A DNA stretch of 19,620 nt from Chloroflexota bacterium (GCA_003577005.1 QEUW01000102.1:1-19620); one strand, 5' to 3'. Positions 7,061-15,049 are shown, counted from the stretch's first letter. Program-made: numbers and translations. Notes: generated by a model from the letters alone, not told the origin.

Positions 7061-9667
7061 ATGGCAAGGAATTCCATAACAGGCGCAGCCAACGGCCTTT
7101 CTCAGCCTGCCGGGCGGCCGGTGAAAGACCGGTCAGGCTATCACCCAAACGTGATTTCACCAGAAGAACCGGTCAACGAGCGTCTGGAAAAACTGTGGGC
7201 CGATCCGCCGGGTTTTATCGGGTGGTTTCGCTCGTTACAGAACGATGCGCTTGGCGGACGCATTATGGCCACAGCCTTCACTTTTTTCTTGATTGCCGGC
7301 GCCATGGCCTTGCTGATGCGGCTTCAACTCATCCAACCCGAAAACACTTTTCTCAGCCCTCAGACCTACAATGAGCTTTTCACCATGCACGGCTCGACCA
7401 TGATGTTTCTCTTTGTCGTGCCGATGGTGGAGGGCTTTGCCATCTTTCTTTTGCCCTTTATGCTCGGCAACCGCGAAATGCCCTTCCCACGTCTGGGGCA
7501 GTTTAGCTACTTTACCTTTCTGCTGGGCGGCCTTCTCTTCTTCTCCAGCTTCCTGTTTGGCGCTGTGCCCGACGCTGGCTGGTTCGCCTATACGCCGCTG
7601 AGTGGGCCCGAGTATTCGCCCGGCTTACCGCTGGATTTCTGGCTCTTGGGTCTGGGTGTGGCCGAGGTGGCGGCCATCGCCGCCGGTGTCGAGATCATCA
7701 TTGCCATCATCCGTATGCGGGCGCCGGGCATGAGCCTGGGGCGGATGCCCGTGATCGCCTGGGCTTACCTGGTCACAGCGGCGATGATCCTCTTTGCCTT
7801 CACCACCTTGTTGATTGCCAGCTTGTTGCTCGAACTGGACCGCAAACTGGGCACCCAGTTTTTCAACCCGGTAGCCGGCGGAAGTCCTCTCCTTTGGCAG
7901 CACCTCTTCTGGATCTTTGGCCATCCCGAAGTCTACATCCAATTTCTACCGGCTACCGGCATGGTGTCGATGATTGTCCCCGTCTTTGTGCGGCGGCCTT
8001 TGATTGGCTACACCTACATTGTGATTGCCCTGGTGGCAACGGCCTTTATGAGCTTTGCCCTCTGGGCGCACCACATGTTCACTGCCGGGCTGCCCCAGGT
8101 GGGGATGGCCTTTTTTGCCGTCGCCAGCATCCTGATCGGCATCCCCGCCGGCATCCAAGTCTTTGCCTGGACGGCTACGATCCTCTTTGGCCGGCCCGTC
8201 TGGAAGGTGCCCTTTCTCTTTATCATAGGCTTTCTGGTGACATTTGTACTGGGCGGGATCACCGGCATCATGGTAGGGTCGGTGCCGTTTGATTGGCAGG
8301 TGCATGATTCCTATTTTGTCGTTGCCCACTTTCATTATGTGTTGATCGGCGGCGTCACCTTCCCCATCCTGGCCGCTCTCTACTATTGGGTGCCGCTCTT
8401 TACGGCTAAAAAGCTCAACGAGCGGATGGGCCGGTGGAACTTCTGGCTGGTCTTTCTTGGTTTTCACATCACCTTTTTTCCCATGCATATCGTCGGGCTG
8501 CTGGGGATGCCGCGGCGGGTCTACACCTACCCGGTTGGGTACGGTTGGGAGATCTACAACGTGATCTCAACGGTGGGCTCCTTGATTTTGGCCGGCGGCG
8601 TGCTCCTCTTTGTGGTCAACCTCATCTACAGCCTGCGGCGAGGCGAGGAGGCTGAACCTAACCCGTGGGACGCCGATTCATTGGAATGGGCTACCGATCT
8701 GCCGGCGCCCAACTACGGCTTTGCCCAGTTGCCCATTGTCCACAGCCGCCATCCCCTTTGGGAACAAGAGAGCCTACATCAAGGCCAGGAAGGGGATGAG
8801 CCGCTGCGCAAGATGCTTGATGATCTCTCCGGCTGGCCGCTCACCTGGCGGGCGGCGCTTACGACCAGCATGTTGGAAGCCCGCCCCACCGAGGTCTTCC
8901 GTGTCTCTGGCCCCTCGATCTGGCCCTTTTTCACCGCTGTGGGCGTCATTTTGATGTTCGCCGCCGAGATCTTTACGCTGCGGGTGCTGGTGCTCAGCGG
9001 GGCGATCATCACGGTGGTCAGTCTGGTTGGCTGGCACTGGCCTGACCGCATCGAGACCACCCCAGCCGAATTGGAGTTTGAGCGCAAACACAACATCCTC
9101 GTCTACCCCAACGGCAGCCCGACCGTGAACCGCTGGTCGATGGCGTTGATGATTGCGCTGATTGCCACGGCGACGGGTCTCTTTGAGTTTAGCTATTTTT
9201 ACATTCGCTTGCGCCATGATGTCTGGCCGCTGGGAGAAATCCCCCTGCCGGGATTGCTCTTGCCGGCGATTGGCACGGTTGCGATTTTTGGGGCGGCAGG
9301 GGCGATGTTCTGGGCCAATCGGCGCATCGAACGGGACGACCCAATGGGGTTGCGCATCGCCCTGGCCGTGGCTTTTATCTTGGGTCTCGTGGCCGCTGGA
9401 ACGATCTTCTTTGACCTGCGCCAGGTGCCCTTTGACCACACGATCAACGCTTATGGTTCGCTCTACTGGACCCTGGCGATCTTTTTGATTGCGCTCCTGC
9501 TGGGCGGGTTAGGGCAGAACCTGTTTACCCAAGTGTGGGCCTGGCTGGGTCGCTATTCGCAGCGTGAACATATCGCCGTGGATATTGGCGCCCTGTACTG
9601 GTACGCCGCTGTGCTCTTCTGGCTGATCGTGGCCGGCACGATCTATCTCTCCCCGTATGTGGGCTAG
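7061..9667 (+). CDS. ctaD: Cytochrome c oxidase fused subunits I and III
   Basis: This is the catalytic core of the terminal oxidase, fused to subunit III (868 aa), with an ATG start behind GAGGGGAGAG. Residues 1 to about 560 form the heme-copper oxidase domain: His110 (MHGSTMMF) for low-spin heme; GHPEVY with His288, Glu290 and Tyr292, the CuB ligand and crosslinked tyrosine; His337-His338 (WAHHMFTAG) for CuB; His423 and His425 (VAHFHYV) for the two hemes. Tyr292 and Glu290 place it in the A family (A1-like). From about residue 600 the subunit III part has seven hydrophobic segments, including GLFEFSYFYIRL and a final YWYAAVLFWLIVAGTIY. I-III fusions are known in several bacterial caa3 oxidases. 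A small membrane-protein gene follows 10 bp later. Confidence 0.96.
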   Translation: MARNSITGAANGLSQPAGRPVKDRSGYHPNVISPEEPVNERLEKLWADPPGFIGWFRSLQNDALGGRIMATAFTFFLIAGAMALLMRLQLIQPENTFLSPQTYNELFTMHGSTMMFLFVVPMVEGFAIFLLPFMLGNREMPFPRLGQFSYFTFLLGGLLFFSSFLFGAVPDAGWFAYTPLSGPEYSPGLPLDFWLLGLGVAEVAAIAAGVEIIIAIIRMRAPGMSLGRMPVIAWAYLVTAAMILFAFTTLLIASLLLELDRKLGTQFFNPVAGGSPLLWQHLFWIFGHPEVYIQFLPATGMVSMIVPVFVRRPLIGYTYIVIALVATAFMSFALWAHHMFTAGLPQVGMAFFAVASILIGIPAGIQVFAWTATILFGRPVWKVPFLFIIGFLVTFVLGGITGIMVGSVPFDWQVHDSYFVVAHFHYVLIGGVTFPILAALYYWVPLFTAKKLNERMGRWNFWLVFLGFHITFFPMHIVGLLGMPRRVYTYPVGYGWEIYNVISTVGSLILAGGVLLFVVNLIYSLRRGEEAEPNPWDADSLEWATDLPAPNYGFAQLPIVHSRHPLWEQESLHQGQEGDEPLRKMLDDLSGWPLTWRAALTTSMLEARPTEVFRVSGPSIWPFFTAVGVILMFAAEIFTLRVLVLSGAIITVVSLVGWHWPDRIETTPAELEFERKHNILVYPNGSPTVNRWSMALMIALIATATGLFEFSYFYIRLRHDVWPLGEIPLPGLLLPAIGTVAIFGAAGAMFWANRRIERDDPMGLRIALAVAFILGLVAAGTIFFDLRQVPFDHTINAYGSLYWTLAIFLIALLLGGLGQNLFTQVWAWLGRYSQREHIAVDIGALYWYAAVLFWLIVAGTIYLSPYVG

Positions 9668-9677
9668 GAGGTGGCGT

Positions 9678-10085
9678 TTGACGACAACGCAAGTTACGCC
9701 CGCAGTCGAGCGACGGGAAGGACGTTTGCTTCTGGTTGGGGTGCTGACCGGGCCGGTGGTCTATAGTCTGCACTTTCTGTTGGTCTATTTGCTGGTCGAA
9801 GCCGCGTGCAAGGCCGGGCTGTTGGAATTTACGCTGCTGGGCTTTGACGGCATATCGATAGCAGTAGCTGTCTTGACGCTCATCGCGGTCGGTATCACAG
9901 GCTACAGCGCCTACGCTGCCTACCGCAGTTGGCGGCGCACGCGCCCGGCCGAAGACGAAAACCGGCATGAAGAGTATGCACCGTTGCTGGCCCTGGTGAG
10001 CCTCTGGCTCAACGGTTTTTTTACGGTCGTCATCCTGTTGACTGGTCTACCAGCTATCTTTTTGGTTCTCTGTGACTGGGTGTGA
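9678..10085 (+). CDS. Small membrane protein of the oxidase operon (unassigned)
   Basis: I do not recognise the family. From a TTG start at 9678, with a perfect AGGAGG (9666-9671) 6 nt upstream that overlaps the previous stop, the product is 135 aa. It has hydrophobic segments near residues 15-36 (GVLTGPVVYSLHFLLVYLLV), 52-76 and 93-133, a SLHFLLVY segment with a His, and a Cys in VEAACKAG. The ATG at 9657 in the same frame lies inside subunit I+III and is less likely. Position between the oxidase core and a cytochrome c suggests an accessory or assembly subunit (inference), perhaps the counterpart of subunit IV. Only 3 bp separate it from the next gene. Confidence 0.8.
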   Translation: MTTTQVTPAVERREGRLLLVGVLTGPVVYSLHFLLVYLLVEAACKAGLLEFTLLGFDGISIAVAVLTLIAVGITGYSAYAAYRSWRRTRPAEDENRHEEYAPLLALVSLWLNGFFTVVILLTGLPAIFLVLCDWV

Positions 10086-10088
10086 AGC

Positions 10089-10676
10089 ATGGATCGGTTT
10101 TTCTGGACTGGCTTTTGGGATGGGCAAGCGGGGAGGAATGTGCTCGCGCTGGCGATTGGTCTCCTGCTCCTGGCTGGCTGTAGCCGGCCGGCGCAGACCC
10201 CGCCCCGACGTGGTGACGCGGAATCAAGGGCGCCGCTCGTTGTTCAGGTTGGGGAAGCAGAGAGCGACCAGGCCCTGATCGACTATGGAGCAGCCCTCTA
10301 TGAAGTCAATTGTGCAGCCTGCCACCACTCCAACGGCGAAGGCAACTTGAACCGCTTTCCTGCGCTCAATGGCAGTGCGCTGGTGACGGCGCAACAGCCG
10401 CAGCCGTTGATCCGCACCGTTTTGTACGGGCGCGGGGTCATGCCCGCCTTTGCGCCCCGCCTCTCCGACCAGGAAGTTGCCGCTGTTTTGTCCTACATTC
10501 GAAATGCATGGAGCAACAGCGCCTCTGTCGTTCCGGCGACACAGGTGAGCGAGGTGCGGGCTGCAACGACCCCCACGCCCGACGTGACCGGCAGCCGGAC
10601 GGGGTCGGATCACCGTGATCCGAATGTGGTGCAGCCATCCGAGTGGGCTGGCCAGACCGCGGACAGGTTCGAGTGA
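10089..10676 (+). CDS. Lipoprotein monoheme cytochrome c
   Basis: This is an anchored class I cytochrome c (195 aa). A lipoprotein signal ends LLLLAGC (Cys31). The heme site is CAACH (Cys75, Cys78, His79) with axial Met118 in GVMPAF, and the domain closes with EVAAVLSYIRNAW. A proline/threonine-rich tail follows. The domain closely resembles both modules of the diheme protein at 15790. It is 3 bp after the small membrane protein and belongs to the oxidase operon. The likely role is to deliver electrons to the caa3 oxidase from periplasm-facing dehydrogenases such as the PQQ enzymes here. The ribosome binding site is weak (GTGAAG), suggesting translational coupling. Confidence 0.92.
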   Translation: MDRFFWTGFWDGQAGRNVLALAIGLLLLAGCSRPAQTPPRRGDAESRAPLVVQVGEAESDQALIDYGAALYEVNCAACHHSNGEGNLNRFPALNGSALVTAQQPQPLIRTVLYGRGVMPAFAPRLSDQEVAAVLSYIRNAWSNSASVVPATQVSEVRAATTPTPDVTGSRTGSDHRDPNVVQPSEWAGQTADRFE

Positions 10677-10809
10677 CGCACGGATCATGGAAATAGCTTT
10701 TCCGTCACCCAGGATAACTATGTGAATGAAGAGGGTCGAGGCCCAGATACCGGCCTTGCTCACATGCAACAGGGTAGAGGGACTATCTCAATAGGAGTGA
10801 GCAGCGACG

Positions 10810-11250
10810 ATGCAGCCATTCTTGAAAAATTATATCCTGGTCTGGAGCATCTTTGTCAGCGCCGTTGTGCTCAGCGTGGCTGGGATTGTCGCCAATCTGT
10901 ACGAGCGACTTTGGTGGTTTGATGAAGTGACCCACTTCTACAGCTTTTTCGCCATCAGTCTGTTGCTCGGCACGCTCCTCTACGGCACCACCCTGACTGG
11001 CCGCCTGCAACACCCACTGCTCTTGCTTCTCACCGTTGCCGCACTTGGGTTGGCGGTGGGCGCGCTCTGGGAAATCGGTGAATGGATCTACGACTTGCTC
11101 GTGGCAGGCAACATGATCCAGGACAAGCGGGATACGATGACTGACCTGGTGTTGGATGCAGGAGGTGCGCTTGCCGCAGGCGCCCTTGTCCTTCGCTTTA
11201 TTGGCCCAGCAGACAAAGCTGCCAGCGGAAGGCGCACATTTTCCCCATAG
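10810..11250 (+). CDS. YjdF/DUF2238-like integral membrane protein
   Basis: This 146-aa membrane protein starts at an ATG preceded by AGGAGTGAG (10793-10801). Hydrophobic segments lie at about residues 8-30, 43-60, 69-90 and in the last third. Conserved-looking polar motifs are WWFDEVTHF, LWEIGEWIYD and DTMTDLVLDAGGA, matching the pattern of YjdF (DUF2238) proteins: an Asp and His in the first motif, Glu-x-x-Glu-Trp, and Asp-Thr with a later Asp. The biochemical role of this family is not established to my knowledge. It is 133 bp after the cytochrome c and 93 bp before the second dehydrogenase, so it may be part of the same transcript. Confidence 0.75.
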   Translation: MQPFLKNYILVWSIFVSAVVLSVAGIVANLYERLWWFDEVTHFYSFFAISLLLGTLLYGTTLTGRLQHPLLLLLTVAALGLAVGALWEIGEWIYDLLVAGNMIQDKRDTMTDLVLDAGGALAAGALVLRFIGPADKAASGRRTFSP

Positions 11251-11294
11251 CACCGGGCACAAAAGTCGCCATAGAGACAAGAATTCACAGGATG

Positions 11295-11322
11295 CTCGGG
11301 GAAGAATCGCTCCTTCCCCGAG
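11295..11322 (+). promoter_or_regulatory. Leader hairpin with possible anti-Shine-Dalgarno
   Basis: Perfect 10-bp arms CTCGGGGAAG (11295-11304) and CTTCCCCGAG (11313-11322) enclose an 8-nt loop. GCTCCTT at 11309-11315, spanning loop and right arm, is the exact reverse complement of AAGGAGC at 11332-11338, the ribosome binding site of the next gene. The two pairings exclude each other. There is no T-run, so this is more likely leader control or transcript stabilisation than termination. Confidence 0.5.
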
Positions 11323-11343
11323 TGAAGAACAAAGGAGCATACA

Positions 11344-12891
11344 ATGCGAAACAGGAAAATGATCGCCGCGCTCGTCACGGGGTTGGCCCTGGCTTTGCTG
11401 CTGCTGTTGCAAGGTGCGCTGACCCATGCTGAGCAAAATCGACTGGGGGTCACAGCGCCGGTCTTCGCCCAAGAAGCCACGCCTACCCCGGGTTCGACGG
11501 AGGAGATGACACAGACCGAAGAGATGACGCCTACGGAGGAGATGACGTCTACGGAAGAAATGACACCCAGCGCCATGATGCCGGCCGTCGGCCTTGAGCA
11601 GACCACATTCGTGTCGCCCACTCAAGTCTTTAGCGGCGTCACCGCCCAACCGGGTGAGAGTCTGCCGGTCTCTGCGCCGATTGCCCTGGTGAAGGTGGCC
11701 GACGGCCTGATCGACCCGATCAACGTGGTCAGCGCACGTGACGGTAGCGGGCGGCTCTTTGTCGTCCAGCGCAACGGCATCATCCGCATCGTTACCCAGG
11801 ATGGGCAATTGCTGGAGGAGCCCTTCCTGGACATCAGCGAGCAGACGCTCACCGCATTTCTGGAGCAGGGGTTATACGATGTTGAGTTCCACCCCAACTT
11901 TGCTGAAAATGGCCGCTTCTTTGTCCACTTTGCCGAAATCCTGCGCAACGGCGATTCGATGATCGTTGAGTATGGGATCTCGGCAGAGAACCCGGACCTG
12001 GCCGACCCCGAGAGCGCCCGTGTCATCATGCAGATCGACCAGCCGTGGGCCAACCACAACGGCGGTGAACTGGCCTTTGGCCCCGACGGCTATCTCTACA
12101 TCGGCAGCGGCGACGGCGGCTGGGAAGGCGATCCGCTGGGGGCCGGCCAGGATTTGAGCACGCTGCTCGGCAAGTTGCTGCGCATTGACGTGAATAACGA
12201 GGATGGCCGGCCCTACGCCATCCCCGAGGACAACCCGTTCGCCGCTTCGCAGAACCCGAGCTTGGTGCAGCTCTTTGGCATCACCGAGCAGGAGTTTTCC
12301 CAGATCCACACCGAAGCTCGCCCCGAAATCTGGGCCTATGGGCTGCGCAACCCGTGGAAATTCCAGTTCGACAGCCAGACCGGTGACCTCTATCTGCCCG
12401 ATGTGGGCCAGAACCACTGGGAGGAGATCAACTTCCAACCGGCGAGCAGCGCCGGCGGCGAGAACTATGGCTGGGATTTCTTGATGGGCACCCACTGCTT
12501 CCCGATTGAGGCTGGTCAGTGTAGCGCCGTCGGGGTGCTGCCCGTGGCTGAGTATTCGCATGATCTGGGTTGCACCGTCATCGGAATGGGTGTTTACCGG
12601 GGCGAAGAGTTTGCCAATCTGAACGGCATTTACTTTGCCGGCGACTTCTGCTCCGGTCGCATCTGGGGCCTGATGCGCGACGAGGATGGGAACTGGTCAT
12701 TTGCCGAGGTGGTGGATACCAACTTGCAGTTCACCGGTGCGGGCGAGGGCGAAGATGGCTCGCTCTATGTCACCTCGTGCAACTGTAACTATGGCGGTCC
12801 GGCACCCGAGCAAAATCCGCCCGGCTCACTCTGGCGCATCGTCCCCGCCAACCAGGTGCCAGAAGGGGCCGAGACAGCACCGACGCAGTAG
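11344..12891 (+). CDS. Exported PQQ-type sugar dehydrogenase, second copy
   Basis: This is a second glucose/sorbosone dehydrogenase-family quinoprotein (515 aa), starting at ATG 11344 behind AAGGAGC. The signal peptide covers about residues 1-43 and ends near APVFAQ. A linker follows with four six-residue units TEEMT(Q/P/S) at residues 52-75. The propeller domain begins at LVKVADGLIDPINVV. Motifs are YDVEFHPNF, NHNGGELAFGPDGYLYIG with candidate catalytic His238, LLGKLLRIDV, YGLRNPWKFQFD with Arg335, and LPDVGQNHWEEI. Several Cys near the end (THCFPIEAGQC, GDFCSGRI, SCNCNYGG) could form disulfides. Extracytoplasmic aldose oxidation feeding the oxidase is the likely role. It is not a close duplicate of the first copy. 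Confidence 0.87.
   Translation: MRNRKMIAALVTGLALALLLLLQGALTHAEQNRLGVTAPVFAQEATPTPGSTEEMTQTEEMTPTEEMTSTEEMTPSAMMPAVGLEQTTFVSPTQVFSGVTAQPGESLPVSAPIALVKVADGLIDPINVVSARDGSGRLFVVQRNGIIRIVTQDGQLLEEPFLDISEQTLTAFLEQGLYDVEFHPNFAENGRFFVHFAEILRNGDSMIVEYGISAENPDLADPESARVIMQIDQPWANHNGGELAFGPDGYLYIGSGDGGWEGDPLGAGQDLSTLLGKLLRIDVNNEDGRPYAIPEDNPFAASQNPSLVQLFGITEQEFSQIHTEARPEIWAYGLRNPWKFQFDSQTGDLYLPDVGQNHWEEINFQPASSAGGENYGWDFLMGTHCFPIEAGQCSAVGVLPVAEYSHDLGCTVIGMGVYRGEEFANLNGIYFAGDFCSGRIWGLMRDEDGNWSFAEVVDTNLQFTGAGEGEDGSLYVTSCNCNYGGPAPEQNPPGSLWRIVPANQVPEGAETAPTQ
11497..11568 (+). repeat. Four tandem 18-bp units encoding TEEMT(Q/P/S)
   Basis: Four in-frame 18-bp units, starting ACGGAGGAGATGAC, encode a charged and Thr-rich linker between signal peptide and dehydrogenase domain. 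Units vary at synonymous positions, so the array is not perfectly recent. A flexible spacer from the membrane or cell wall is the simplest reading. Confidence 0.85.
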
Positions 12892-12901
12892 GGCACGAGG
12901 A

Positions 12902-12988
12902 GGAATGCGTAATGCGTAATCTGTGATCGTGCAGAGGGCTACTCATCGAGCACAGATTCTCCATCCCGTATCACGCGTTACGCATTCC
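12902..12988. repeat. Nested inverted-repeat element with AATGCGT heptamers
   Basis: The outer arms (12902-12917 and 12973-12988) are complementary at 15 of 16 positions and contain two tandem AATGCGT heptamers. Inner arms (12918-12929 and 12947-12958) pair at 11 of 12 positions around AATCTGTG/CACAGATT, with a 14-nt bulge on the right side only. The element fills most of the gap between the dehydrogenase and the exchanger gene. It has no T-run and no coding capacity. Its design matches those at 63-102, 2057-2149 and inside the MITE at 3841-3947. Confidence 0.75.
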
Positions 12989-13016
12989 GAGTCACCAGTA
13001 GTTGCCATAACCGCCC

Positions 13017-14084
13017 ATGTTCTGGTTGAACTATCAATCCTACTCGCTGTGGGTCAACGTGCTCATCTTTGCTGGGGCGGCGGGTGTGGTCTGGTTTGCC
13101 GGCAGCCGCATTTCCGTTTATGCCGATGGCATTTCTGAGCGTACTGGACTCGGCAAGGCCTTTGTCGGACTCCTCTTTTTGGCCTTGGCAACGGAGATGC
13201 CGGAGATCGGCACGACGATGACCGCCGCCGCCAGCGGCAACGCCCAGCTTGCAGTGGGGAATCTGTTTGGCGGCATCATTATGCAGACGGCCATCCTGGC
13301 GGCGGTGGACCTGGTCATCGGACGCGGAGCGCTCACCTATTTTACGCCGCGCCCGGTCTTGCTGCTTCAGGGCACGATGTTGGCGCTGTTGTTGGGTCTT
13401 ACTCTAGCCGCAACGACGGCGGGTGAGTTGTTTTCCCTCTTTGGAGTCGGGCTGTGGAGCGTGCTGCTCTTTGGCGCTTACATCGGCTCACTCTTTCTGT
13501 CACACCGGTATGAAGGTCAGCAGCGTTGGCAGCCGGGTGTGCCGGTTAAAGAGATGCTGGATGATAACGAGCTCGGTAAACGGGACGAGCCTCACAAGAA
13601 GTACACCGACTGGTCACTGGCGCGCCTGGCCCTCTTTTTCGCCGGCGGTAGCTTGCTGATCCTCTTCGCCGGGGTGACGCTGGCGCGGGTAGGCGAGACG
13701 CTGGCCGAGCAGATTGGGTTGAGCCAGACCTTTGTCGGCGCCACGTTGCTGGCGACGTCGACTTCGTTGCCGGAACTGAGTACGAGCATCTCGGCGGCGC
13801 GCTTGGGCAACTACAGCATGGCGATCTCCAACATCTTTGGCAGCAACGGGATCATGGTGGCGTTGATCTTCCTGACGGACCTCTTCTACCGCGAGGGGCC
13901 TATCCTCCAGGCGGTAGACCCGGCTGCAATGTTCACCGTCGCCATGGGCATTGTCGTCACCTGTGCCTACGTGGCGGGGATGGTGGAGCGGCGCAATCAA
14001 GTCGTGCTGCGGATGGGTCTCGATTCGGTGGCGGTGTTGGTGTTGTATGTCGGCAGCCTGGCGGTTTTGTACTATATCTCATGA
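13017..14084 (+). CDS. CaCA-superfamily cation exchanger (sodium/calcium exchanger-like)
   Basis: This is a membrane antiporter of the Ca2+/cation exchanger superfamily (355 aa) with two homologous halves. Alpha repeat 1 is ALATEMPEIGTTMTAAASGN (Glu60, Pro62, Glu63) followed by AVGNLFGG. Alpha repeat 2 is LATSTSLPELSTSISAARLG (Pro252, Glu253) followed by SNIFGSNG. A hydrophilic loop near residues 160-195 separates the halves. Repeat 1 has FGG where repeat 2 keeps the canonical GSN, so ion specificity may differ from Na+/Ca2+ exchange. The ATG at 13017 has only a weak ribosome binding site; a slightly later start cannot be excluded. It stands alone between an inverted-repeat element and the Rieske gene. 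Confidence 0.88.
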   Translation: MFWLNYQSYSLWVNVLIFAGAAGVVWFAGSRISVYADGISERTGLGKAFVGLLFLALATEMPEIGTTMTAAASGNAQLAVGNLFGGIIMQTAILAAVDLVIGRGALTYFTPRPVLLLQGTMLALLLGLTLAATTAGELFSLFGVGLWSVLLFGAYIGSLFLSHRYEGQQRWQPGVPVKEMLDDNELGKRDEPHKKYTDWSLARLALFFAGGSLLILFAGVTLARVGETLAEQIGLSQTFVGATLLATSTSLPELSTSISAARLGNYSMAISNIFGSNGIMVALIFLTDLFYREGPILQAVDPAAMFTVAMGIVVTCAYVAGMVERRNQVVLRMGLDSVAVLVLYVGSLAVLYYIS

Positions 14085-14167
14085 TCGCCGCAGTCTGAAT
14101 GACAAATGGTATTTGAGGTTATAGCTTCTCAAGCAGCTACGTAGACACCGAAAAAGGAGTCAACAGT

Positions 14168-15049
14168 ATGATTGGTGAACAGGTAGATTTAGCCCTCGAC
14201 AACGCCCAACTGGAGAAGATGGCCTCGAACCTGGCACACACCGTCCATACAGCAGTGCTGGGGGGCGGGGAAGGAACACGTCAGGTGGCCGATCTGCTTC
14301 ATGGCACCTGGCTTGGCCATCCCCTGCACCCGGTTCTGACGGATGTGGTGGTGGGCGCCTGGACAATCAGTGCGCTCTTTGACTATATTGCGGTCTTCAA
14401 CCGCTCGCGGCAGGCCGAGTTAATTGCCGATACCCTGACCGCCGTCGGCAACTACGCCGCGCTACCCACCGTCCTCAGCGGCCTCACGGATTTCTCTACG
14501 ATCCCCCATCGGGCTGCCGGCACGGCGCTCGCCCATGCACTGCTAAACAATGGGGGGTTTGCGCTCCAGGTCGCCTCTAGCCGTGCGCGCCAAAACGGCG
14601 ACCGTGAACGCGCCGTCGCGCTCTCCACGGTTGCGCTGGTCCTGCTGACTGCCGGCGCCTACCTGGGGGGGCATCTCTCCTACGCTAAAAAGGTGGGGGT
14701 GAAGCACACCGAGGAAGTGACGGAACCTGAAGGGTGGATGCCGGCCCTGGAGACTACCAAGATCCGGGAGCGCGAGCCGCGCCGGATCGAGGTGGCGGGC
14801 CACCCGGTCCTGCTCTATCGAGAAGGCGATTTTATCCAGGCCATTGGCGCCGTCTGCCCCCACGACGGTGGTCCACTCGAACAAGGCAAATTTTACAACG
14901 GCTGTGTCCAATGCCCCTGGCATGATTCCGTCTTTGCCCTGGCAGATGGCCGTATCGTGCATGGCCCCGCAACCTACCCGGCTACCCGCTATGATGTGCG
15001 CATTCGCAACGGCATAGTCGAAGTGCGGCTGTCATCAGCAACCAGATGA
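14168..15049 (+). CDS. DUF2231 membrane domain fused to Rieske [2Fe-2S] domain
   Basis: This is a membrane-bound iron-sulfur protein (293 aa), with an ATG behind AAAAAGGAG. Residues 45-175 form a DUF2231-type domain with LHGTWLGHPLHPVLTDVVVG and about four membrane segments, the last being VALVLLTAGAYLGGHLSY. Residues 205-290 are a Rieske domain of ferredoxin type: Cys230-Pro-His232 and Cys249-Pro-Trp-His252 bind the cluster, with a further Cys246. This arrangement is met in actinobacterial and chloroflexal genomes. Partners are unknown; the setting suggests membrane electron transfer, perhaps to the cytochromes nearby (inference). The gene ends four bases into a possible ATGA overlap, but the following gene more likely starts at 15094. 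Confidence 0.9.
   Translation: MIGEQVDLALDNAQLEKMASNLAHTVHTAVLGGGEGTRQVADLLHGTWLGHPLHPVLTDVVVGAWTISALFDYIAVFNRSRQAELIADTLTAVGNYAALPTVLSGLTDFSTIPHRAAGTALAHALLNNGGFALQVASSRARQNGDRERAVALSTVALVLLTAGAYLGGHLSYAKKVGVKHTEEVTEPEGWMPALETTKIREREPRRIEVAGHPVLLYREGDFIQAIGAVCPHDGGPLEQGKFYNGCVQCPWHDSVFALADGRIVHGPATYPATRYDVRIRNGIVEVRLSSATR

Noticed and set aside
10722..10922. 66-codon + frame before the YjdF-like gene
   Set aside because: It overlaps the supported membrane-protein start in another frame and has no recognisable feature.
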